Positions 12,628 to 19,900 of a stretch of DNA of 23,418 nucleotides are shown piece after piece (positions within the stretch are counted from its first letter, which is position 1; each line of letters opens with the position of its first letter). The notes under the pieces are model-generated. The model was not told the DNA's origin and searched no databases. It saw nothing but the letters and a program-made list of their open reading frames with translations. The translations under genes were made by a program, and so were the position numbers. The stretch is from a virus. The DNA is taken from positions 1-23,418 of the IMG/VR virus record IMGVR_UViG_3300010370_000255, one strand, 5' to 3'.

Positions 12628-13486
12628 TCATCCCGTCTACATTGTGTCCAAAGGACGGTGGCACACACGGCTGACGGCAAAGGCGCTAGCCAAGATGGGT
12701 GTTGACTTCAGGATCATCGTTGAAGGCCATGAATACGAGCAATATGCAAGCGTTATAGATGCGCGGCAAATATTGGTTTTGCCTGAAGAGTATCTCAATG
12801 CTTATGACACTTGCGATGACTTAGGCCGGACTAAAAGCGTTGGACCGGGTGCGGCTCGCAATTATGCATGGGATCACGCTATATCTATTGGCGCGAAGAG
12901 CCATTGGGTTATGGACGATAACCTTGACGCCTTTCACCGCATGAACCGCAACATCAAGGCTGAGTGCGAGACAGGAACTATCTTTTGGATAGCGGAACAG
13001 TTTGTTGACCGATACGAGAACGTCGCAATCTCCGGCTTCAATTATTACTCTTTTTGCAAAGCCACCGATCCTGTTCCTCCTTTTAGCCTGAATACACGCA
13101 TTTATTCATGTCTTTTGATTAGGAACGATATTCCATACAGGTGGCGAGCCAGATACAATGAGGACACTGATTTGTGCTTAAGGGTTCTCAAGGACGGATA
13201 CTGCACAATCCAGTTCAATGCTTTCCTTCAGGGGAAAGTCACAACACAAAGAATGACAGGCGGCAATACCAAGGAATTTTACAAAGAAGAGGGAACCAAG
13301 GCTAAGTCTGAAATGTTAGCCAATCTCCATCCTGATGTTGCTGAAGTAGTATGGAAGTTCAACCGTTGGCATCACCACGTTGATTATCGGCGGTTTAAAA
13401 TAAACAAACTGATTAGGAAACAAGGTCTTGTCATTCCTGATCGCATCAACGAATACGGCATGAAACTGATAGAGAAAACCCAATGA
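12617..13486 (+). CDS. TET-associated-type glycosyltransferase (DNA hypermodification)
   Basis: 289 residues from ATG 12617, preceded by AAGGTGTGGG; an earlier ATG (12581) is less likely. The N-terminus VYIVSKGRWHTRLTAKALAK with FRIIVEGHEY is typical of the TAGT family. SHWVMDDNLDAF (95-106) carries the DxD-like metal and sugar-nucleotide site of GT-A enzymes; NEDTDLCLRVL (181-191) supplies further acidic residues; and RMTGGNT (212-218) is a late family motif. These enzymes are predicted, and some reported, to add sugars to hydroxymethylated pyrimidines in phage DNA. No TET/JBP oxygenase, C5-methyltransferase or hydroxymethylase is in this window, so the base-activating step must lie elsewhere or differ. 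Confidence 0.82.
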   Translation: MNPDHPVYIVSKGRWHTRLTAKALAKMGVDFRIIVEGHEYEQYASVIDARQILVLPEEYLNAYDTCDDLGRTKSVGPGAARNYAWDHAISIGAKSHWVMDDNLDAFHRMNRNIKAECETGTIFWIAEQFVDRYENVAISGFNYYSFCKATDPVPPFSLNTRIYSCLLIRNDIPYRWRARYNEDTDLCLRVLKDGYCTIQFNAFLQGKVTTQRMTGGNTKEFYKEEGTKAKSEMLANLHPDVAEVVWKFNRWHHHVDYRRFKINKLIRKQGLVIPDRINEYGMKLIEKTQ

Positions 13487-13767
13487 CACAGACGACGAAA
13501 GAAATTGCTAACCAAGACATCGTTGAACGACTGCGTAACGACGACGTTGTATGGGGCGTTCGTCCTAGCCTTGCATTTGAAGCCGCCGACGAGATTGAGC
13601 GGTTGCGTGGCGCATTAAGAACAATCAATAGCTTTCTTCCAAAGACAAAAGAAATCACTGCCTTCCCGCATTGGGTAGCAATAGCCGGAGATATTGCGGA
13701 AGGCGCATTGAATGGAACGTGGCCTGCATATGGTGTGATGCCTGCGCCAGCCAAGGAGAAAGAGTGA
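13483..13767 (+). CDS. Hypothetical phage protein, 94 aa
   Basis: The ATG overlaps the glycosyltransferase stop (ATGA). The segment QDIVERLRNDDVVWGVRPSL, then FEAADEIERLRGALRTINSF, resembles a common small phage protein type (IVERLR...EAADEIERLR) of unknown function. A helix-rich acidic front is followed by a part with proline and tryptophan (EGALNGTWPAYGVMPAPAKE). No membrane segment is seen. It is cotranscribed with its neighbours, and its stop overlaps the start of the secreted protein gene (TGATG). Confidence 0.68.
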   Translation: MTQTTKEIANQDIVERLRNDDVVWGVRPSLAFEAADEIERLRGALRTINSFLPKTKEITAFPHWVAIAGDIAEGALNGTWPAYGVMPAPAKEKE

Positions 13768-14090
13768 TGAAACGCCTCGTCATCGCCGCTATGTTGATGG
13801 CTACCCCAGCCGCCGCCAAAGACGCGGTTCTATCTTGTTTTTCAACCGACAGCAATGACCATGTTGTCATCGTAGGAAGCAAAGGCGATGTGCGCCTCCA
13901 ATGGAACGGCGGCAAGTTTGAATATGGCACCGCCGAGATTCTGGATGAGCATTACCTTCTGGTTCAGCAATTTAGTGCTGGGGGAACATTCCGATTGGTG
14001 TATGATGTAAACAGCGGCGCGGCTTATGGCGGCACTGTCTTTTACAGCGGCAAGGAAAACAAATCGCCGTTTAGATGTAGGTGGCAATGA
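13767..14090 (+). CDS. Secreted/periplasmic protein with Sec signal peptide, 107 aa
   Basis: The ATG at 13767, overlapping the previous stop and behind AAGGAGAAAG, gives a clean signal peptide: MKRLVIAAMLMATPAAAKDA, with basic n-region, hydrophobic core and AAA before the likely cleavage (after residue 17). The mature part of about 90 residues is beta-rich (DHVVIVGSKGDVRLQWNGGK) and has two cysteines (VLSCFST and PFRCRWQ) that could form a disulfide in the periplasm. A phage-encoded periplasmic protein might alter the envelope or block superinfection; this is inference. The next gene, a membrane protein, overlaps its stop. Confidence 0.66.
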   Translation: MKRLVIAAMLMATPAAAKDAVLSCFSTDSNDHVVIVGSKGDVRLQWNGGKFEYGTAEILDEHYLLVQQFSAGGTFRLVYDVNSGAAYGGTVFYSGKENKSPFRCRWQ

Positions 14091-14254
14091 TGCGTGATGT
14101 ATGGTTTGTTGGGACGTTCCTAGCCTTTTGGGCTGTCGTAATTCTTGGGTCCATGTATCTCACTGGTACATGGTATCCGTTGTTGATGGCAGTCCCGTTT
14201 TGGTTTTTTACCGTTGAGGGAGACAATAAGCCACCCCCGTCTGACGGACAATAA
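14087..14254 (+). CDS. Two-helix inner-membrane protein, 55 aa
   Basis: ATG 14087 (or the adjacent ATG 14090) overlaps the previous stop. Two hydrophobic segments are clear: VWFVGTFLAFWAVVILGSMY (5-24) and WYPLLMAVPFWFFTV (29-43), joined by a tight turn, with a short hydrophilic C-terminus (EGDNKPPPSDGQ). Both ends should lie on the same side. It follows the signal-peptide gene in the same operon, so the two may act together at the envelope, in holin-, spanin- or exclusion-like roles. No family is recognised. Confidence 0.6.
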   Translation: MMRDVWFVGTFLAFWAVVILGSMYLTGTWYPLLMAVPFWFFTVEGDNKPPPSDGQ

Positions 14255-14321
14255 GGTATCATCATACCACATTGCGTTGCAAAACGGCCCCGCCCTATGA
14301 ATCCGCGCGGTATCATCGCGG
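14255..14321 (+). terminator. Two hairpins after the operon end, possible terminators
   Basis: GGTAT-CATC-ATACC (14255-14268) begins directly after the stop codon, and CCGCG-(9)-CGCGG (14303-14321) follows, ending in GGTTTAC. GGTATCATC occurs in both. Neither has a proper T run, so they may be weak terminators or operator-like structures. They start the 290-base gap before the portal. Confidence 0.35.
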
Positions 14322-14449
14322 TTTACATGAATCAGTATGATTAAGTTCAGATGATCCTCATGGCTAGCGCCTGAGGGGGGATAGTAAGGGGGGAGATTTG
14401 GCTTGGCGCAAATAGGCCAGATAACAGAAAAATATTGGTTCAGATTGGA

Positions 14450-14487
14450 AATGGTACCAGATTGGGTGTACTAATGGTGCCAGATTG
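14450..14487 (+). repeat. Direct repeats AATGGT(A/G)CCAGATTG upstream of the portal
   Basis: Two 15-base copies start at 14450 and 14473 (23 bases apart) and differ at one base. A further CAGATTG lies at 14441. They end just six bases before the -35 of a good promoter, a position typical of activator or repressor sites. No cognate regulator is identified. Confidence 0.5.
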
Positions 14488-14492
14488 TTGGT

Positions 14493-14521
14493 TTGATCCA
14501 AAGGGCCGCTTGTCGTATAGT
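14493..14521 (+). promoter_or_regulatory. Sigma70-like promoter for the portal and virion genes
   Basis: TTGATC (14493-14498, 4 of 6 to TTGACA), a 17-base spacer, and TATAGT (14516-14521, 5 of 6 to TATAAT). It sits 26 bases before the portal ATG at the end of the only gap of nearly 300 bases outside the repeat array. It is the best conventional promoter match I found. Confidence 0.55.
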
Positions 14522-14547
14522 GCCAGAATTATGAAGAGGGCGACCAC

Positions 14548-16842
14548 ATGCCACTAACACCAGGATTAACTCCATCAGTGCGTCTTGAGGACGAACAAAC
14601 TGCCGCCCCGATTGAGGGGATGGATATACAAGTTGAAATGGTGGAAGACGGCGCCGACCGACCTGACGTTGACATAGACGGTAATATTCTCCGCATTGAG
14701 CATCCTGATGGCACAATCAGCGTGTCACTAGACGGCAGACCGATTGAGGAAAATGGACGCAAGAAACAAGAAGGTTGGTTTGCCAATCTGGCTGAAGAAA
14801 TTGACGAACACGAACGTAGCCGGATTGCTGACGACTTGCTTCGTGGCATCCAGAATGACCTGACAAGCCGCGAAGAATGGATACAGGAACGCGCTCAGGG
14901 TCTTAAACTCCTCGGTCTTAAGGTCGAATTGCCCGGCCTTCAGGGTACGCCTGACGGTGCGCCCGTCGAAGGCATGAGCAAAGTTCGTCATCCGCTTCTG
15001 TTGGAGGCTGTGCTTCGGTTTCAGGCCAATGCTCGGTCTGAATTGCTACCGACAGACGGCCCCGTAAAGGTTCGTGATGACGCGACAGAAGGCTCGCCTG
15101 ACCGTGATCAGTTGGCCGACGCTCTTGAAACAGACATGAATTACTATCTGACCGTGACGGATAAGGCTTACTATCCTGATACGGACAAAATGCTGTTCAT
15201 GCTCGGCTTTGGCGGCACAGCATTCAAGAAAATCTATTTTTGCCCTCTTCGTGGCCGTCCTGTATCCGAGTCAATTGACGCTGACGACCTGATTGTAAAC
15301 AATTCAGCCACAAGCCTCACGACAGCCCGTCGCGTAACACACCGCATTTACATGCGCCCATCTGTTGTAAAGCGCATGCAGATCATTGGCGCGTATCGTG
15401 ATGTGATGCTATCGACCGCCAAGGCGCCTGACCTTGATGCCGTGCAAGAAGAAAAGAAGTCACAACAAGGCGTTCAGATGCAGAATGCCAATCCCGAGGA
15501 TAATGATCGGGAAATTTACGAATGCTACTGCGAATTGGACATCAAAGGCTACGAACACGAGTTAAATGGCGAAAAAACTGGCCTTGAAGTGCCGTATCGC
15601 GTCACAATTGACGTATCTAGCCGCCAAATTTTGTCGATTGTCCGCAATTACGACGAAAATTCTGCCGATTTGCCGGAAGCAAAGGTTAATTTTGTCAAAT
15701 ATACCTTCGTACCCGGCCTTGGTTTCTACGATATTGGCCTCCTGAACATCCTTGGTAACACCACAAACGCGGTAACAGCGGCTTGGCGCGAACTTCTTGA
15801 CGCGGGTATGTACGCCAACTTCCCCGGCTTCCTGTATTCCAAGCAGTCTGGCCGTCAGAACAGCAACATCTTCCGTGTTCCGCCGGGTGGTGGGGCGCAG
15901 ATCGACACGGGTGGTGGCCCAATTCAGCAAGCCGTCATGCCGTTGCCGTATAAAGAGCCGTCACAAGCCCTCAATGTGCTGACGCAACAGATTGCCGAGT
16001 ATGGCCAACGCCTTGGCGGCACATCAGAAGTGGCCGTTGGCGAAGGCCGTCAGGATGCTCCGGTCGGCACAACGATGGCTTTGATTGAAAATGCTATCAA
16101 AGTACTCAATTCGGTCCACAAACGCCTTCATGCGGCTCAGGCAGAAGAGTTCCAGTTGCTCGCGCAATGTTTCCGCGACAACCCCAATTCATTCTGGGAC
16201 CACAACAAGAAGCCTTCGACGCCTTGGAACGAGCAAAAGTTTACAGCGGCATTGGAAGACTTCCTTTTGATCCCGCAAGCCGATCCAAATACGTCATCCA
16301 ACACTCAGCGCATCATGAAAGTGGCCGCTTTGATCCAAATGGCATCCACCGATCCGGCTGGCTTTAACCTTCCTGAAGTGCGTAAAGAGGCTTTGACAGC
16401 CATTGGATGGAACAATGCCGAGCGTTTCTTGGCGCCAGCCATGCCGCCTATGCCTAATCCCGTGAATGAGGCGAAAACCTTGGATAGCCAAGCCAAAATG
16501 ATGGTGGCGCAAGCCAAGATGGCCGAGGTTCAGCATAAGATTCAGGGTGGAGAAGGTCCACAAGGGCCAAATCCGATGGAAATGCAACTTGAGGCCGTAA
16601 AAGAACAAAACCGCGCCGCCGAGATTGAGCAAAAGGCGGCTGACGCTGAAATGGATAATTTAAACCGTCAAAGAGATAGGGAGAGCCGCGAACGTCTGGC
16701 GGCAGTCAAGCTGGCAGAGCAAGTCATGAAAGACCCCATGCAAGGTATGGCGGTCGTGCGTGACCTCATCTCGCCAAGTATGCTCCAGCGGTTGGAAGCC
16801 AACGAGGCACCTGCCGCGCAACCCCAAAGGCTGAATGGCTGA
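14548..16842 (+). CDS. Portal protein (P22-like, head-tail connector)
   Basis: 764 residues, in the usual 650-800 range of podovirus portals. It forms the dodecameric ring through which DNA is packed and ejected. A disordered acidic start (1-80) is followed by the core: VRHPLLLEAVLRFQANARSE, GFGGTAFKKIYFCPLRGRPV, RRVTHRIYMRPSVVKRM, then YTFVPGLGFYDIGLLNILGN and TSEVAVGEGRQDAPVGTTMA. These match the P22-like portal pattern, including the tunnel region with its GxGQDxxVGTT-like loop. The C-terminal 120 residues are a glutamine/alanine-rich helix (DSQAKMMVAQAKMAEVQHKI), the barrel-like extension. The start follows GAGGGCG. The next gene overlaps the stop by 8 bases. Confidence 0.93.
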   Translation: MPLTPGLTPSVRLEDEQTAAPIEGMDIQVEMVEDGADRPDVDIDGNILRIEHPDGTISVSLDGRPIEENGRKKQEGWFANLAEEIDEHERSRIADDLLRGIQNDLTSREEWIQERAQGLKLLGLKVELPGLQGTPDGAPVEGMSKVRHPLLLEAVLRFQANARSELLPTDGPVKVRDDATEGSPDRDQLADALETDMNYYLTVTDKAYYPDTDKMLFMLGFGGTAFKKIYFCPLRGRPVSESIDADDLIVNNSATSLTTARRVTHRIYMRPSVVKRMQIIGAYRDVMLSTAKAPDLDAVQEEKKSQQGVQMQNANPEDNDREIYECYCELDIKGYEHELNGEKTGLEVPYRVTIDVSSRQILSIVRNYDENSADLPEAKVNFVKYTFVPGLGFYDIGLLNILGNTTNAVTAAWRELLDAGMYANFPGFLYSKQSGRQNSNIFRVPPGGGAQIDTGGGPIQQAVMPLPYKEPSQALNVLTQQIAEYGQRLGGTSEVAVGEGRQDAPVGTTMALIENAIKVLNSVHKRLHAAQAEEFQLLAQCFRDNPNSFWDHNKKPSTPWNEQKFTAALEDFLLIPQADPNTSSNTQRIMKVAALIQMASTDPAGFNLPEVRKEALTAIGWNNAERFLAPAMPPMPNPVNEAKTLDSQAKMMVAQAKMAEVQHKIQGGEGPQGPNPMEMQLEAVKEQNRAAEIEQKAADAEMDNLNRQRDRESRERLAAVKLAEQVMKDPMQGMAVVRDLISPSMLQRLEANEAPAAQPQRLNG

Positions 16843-16966
16843 TTTCTTACGGGACTACAGCGCCATTGCAACTGCGTTATGCGTCGCTTTGATGCTTCTC
16901 ACGTTTGCCTACTCAATCTACTGGCTGACTCTGCTATTCCTTGGCAAACTGCACGTTGTGGGGTAA
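16835..16966 (+). CDS. Small one-helix membrane protein, 43 aa
   Basis: The ATG at 16835 overlaps the portal end and follows AAAGG. MADFLRDYSA is followed by one hydrophobic segment from about I11 to G37 (IATALCVALMLLTFAYSIYW, then LTLLFLG), and then a short tail KLHVVG. It is clearly a membrane micro-protein. Its place between the portal and the giant virion protein is unusual for a holin, but lysis genes do occur among late genes; a pinholin-like or virion role is possible. No family is recognised. Confidence 0.55.
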   Translation: MADFLRDYSAIATALCVALMLLTFAYSIYWLTLLFLGKLHVVG

Positions 16967-16995
16967 ATTGAAGGCCTCGCGTGGGGATTTTTGCG

Positions 16996-19900
16996 ATGGC
17001 CGACAATTTGTCTGATGACGCAATCAAACGGGCTGTGCTTGCGGCCCGTAAACCGTCTAATCTTGTTACTGAAGCAGACATAGAACAGCCATCAATAGCA
17101 GAGACACTGTATGACATTGGTGCGGCTATTCCTAGCGCAGTGTCTCGGTATGTTTCATCTGTGCCTGAGCGGTTTTCTGCCGCTACAGAGCGCGTCAAGC
17201 AAATGTCGCCGTCAGAAATAGCAAGCACAATTGGTTCAACGGCTAAAAGCATGATTGTTGATCCGGCAGTGCAAGCGTTTACTGCGCCCGGTCGTGCTTA
17301 TCGTGGCGAAATTTCACAAGAGCAAATGCTTCCAGAAGCATTGAATTTTACGGGAATGACCACGCTCGGCGGCATCCCCGCATCTGCCCTTGAACGCTCT
17401 GGCGGCATGATGCTTGGCACATCCGGTACACGCATGTTGCCTGAAGCGGCGGCTGTTGAATTGGCAAAGCGCCAACTGTCACCTGTCGGTCTTTATAGCC
17501 ACGGTGCTGAAGCCGCTATGGCATTGCCACAGTCCACCGGATCAGTTGATCAGATGATTGCCATGCTCCGAAAACAATCGGGTGTGACAGAAGCAGAATT
17601 AAAAAATGCAGGACTTCTTACTGAAGAAGGTCGCGTTAATCCCGATTGGTTAGCCAAAGGCAAAATTGGCCGTGAAGACATTGCTTCTCATTTGCAATCG
17701 CGTATGCCGCAAGTTGAAGAGACTGTGTTAAAAAACAAATATGATTATCCTTATACGACAGATGATGAATGGAATTCTGCAATTCAAGCCGCAACGGATT
17801 CTGGCAATTATAGTGAAGCAATGAGACTTCGCCGTGCTTGGAATGAATCTGAAGGTCTTGGTAAAAAAGGATCACCAAAATATGCTTCATACACTTTACC
17901 TGATGGTAAAAACTATCGGGAAGTATTATTGCGTGTGCCAGATAAAACAACAACACATTATCTTGCTCAAAACAAATATGGCGCATCCGGTGGTCCATTC
18001 AATACGCAAGAAGAAGCGTTATCCTTTGCTGGAGAGGGTGGTCAAGTTTTGCCTCAAATAAAAAATGAAGGATATAATAAAAAATTATTCAAATCTTCTC
18101 ATTGGGACGAACCAAACATTCTTGCTCACATCCGCATGGCTGACCGCACCGGACCAAACGGTGAAAAAATATTGCACATAGAAGAAGTGCAATCTGATTG
18201 GGGCCAGAAAGGTAAAAAAGAAGGGTTTGCAAACGCAAATGATGAAAAAGAATATTATAACTTTATCAATGATATGCGTGAAAGAGTTAGAAACCAATCT
18301 TTTACTGAAACAGTAAATGCTGGTTTAGACCCTGAAAGAGCAAAAAATTTAATTGATAAAATAATGTCAACAATGAAACCGCATGAATTAGCAACATATC
18401 TTGGCGAAAACGAAAAATTGCATGATATGTTTGCAAAATATACAAAATCAATAAAAGGTTTGCCATCTGCTCCTTATGTCACATCAACATCTGGATGGAC
18501 TGACCTTGCTTTGAAGCGCGTTCTTAAAGAAGCGGCAGAAGGTGGCTATGACAAAGTTGTATGGACGCCAGGCGCAGAGCAAGTCAAGCGGTATGATTTA
18601 AGTAAATCTTTATCTAAAATTGCATACAATCCAGATACTGGATATTTCCAAGCACTTGATTTGAACGGTAACCCAGCAATTAATCAAAAAATTGAAACTT
18701 CAAAACTTCCTGATTTGGTTGGCAAAGAAACTGCTGAGAAACTTTTATCACAGAAACCAAACAATCTTGGGGTTCATCAATTAGAAACATCCGATTTAAC
18801 AATTGGTGGCGAAGGCATGAAGGAATACTATGACAAAATCCTTCCAAAGCGCCTTCAAGAAATAGTAAAACGGCACGATAAAAATGCTAAAATAGGATCT
18901 CATAACGTATGGGATAAGTATGATGTTGTTGATGCAGAGGGTAAGATAATATTTACACATACAAATCCTGAATATGCACAAAATGATGCACATTTTTTGG
19001 GTATCGTTAATGATGTATCTGTAAAAAAATCACCAATGGAAATGTTGGGAATTGATATTACTCCTCAAATGCGTGAAAGCATATTGAAGGGGCAAGGCGC
19101 TTTTATGAAAGGCGGTCGTGTAGGTTTTGCTGAGGGCGGCGATAGTCTTGTTGATCGCAGTAAATTGCCAGGCGCTACAATAAAGCCCTATGAACCCACA
19201 TGGAAAGATCGCATTGCCAATTTACTCCTTGGCGGCGAAATGCCATCTGCTGAACGTGAGCGATTTGTTGAAGGGCTTGTTGGTTCCCGTGGTATGGGTT
19301 CAACAGGCGTAAGCGTTTCAGATTTTGTTCCTTTGGTTGGTCAAGTTTTACCAACGCAAGAAGCCTTAAAACAAGGTGATTACAAAACAGCGGCCATGAC
19401 TTCGTTGCCTATGGGAGGCGCTTTAGGCTCGACAATAAAGAACGCAGAAAACGCAGCGATAAGGAAATTATTATATGAAACAGCACAACACGGACCATTC
19501 TTCAGGGTCACGCCAACAAAAATTCAAGAAGGTGAACGACTTGCTGGAGAGGCTGGACAAGCAATATGGCCCGACACCCCAGCCGACGTACGAAGAATTG
19601 CAGAGTCTAGAGGACACCCTGCATATGGAACTACGAAATATGAATCGGCGACAGGAAAAGAAACGCTCATAATGCCGCCTGAAGAGGAGAACATTCCTCT
19701 TCAAGTTGCCAATCAATACGTTGCAAGTTTAGGCCTTTCTCCCGTTAAACAGACTGAAATGCCAAGGTCGTCTTTGGCAAAACAAGGCGCAATTGGTCGC
19801 GTTTACACAACGGCTGTTGAAGGATCGCCAGAATATAAAACTGCGGTTTTTGACGCTTATAGCCGCATGATGCCTGAAGTAATTGAGCAATCAGGCGCAA

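Noticed and set aside
14255-14547. tRNA gene or attachment site in the gap before the portal
   Set aside because: No cloverleaf with T-loop GTTCRA could be folded by eye, and there is no integrase in the window to suggest an attachment site.
14728-16632. Minus-strand open frames antisense to the portal
   Set aside because: Shadows of the portal gene without start signals.
19475-19672. 65-codon frame inside the giant gene (MKQHNTDHSSGS...)
   Set aside because: It is a +1 shadow of the continuous frame, which has no stop across this region; no frameshift is needed.
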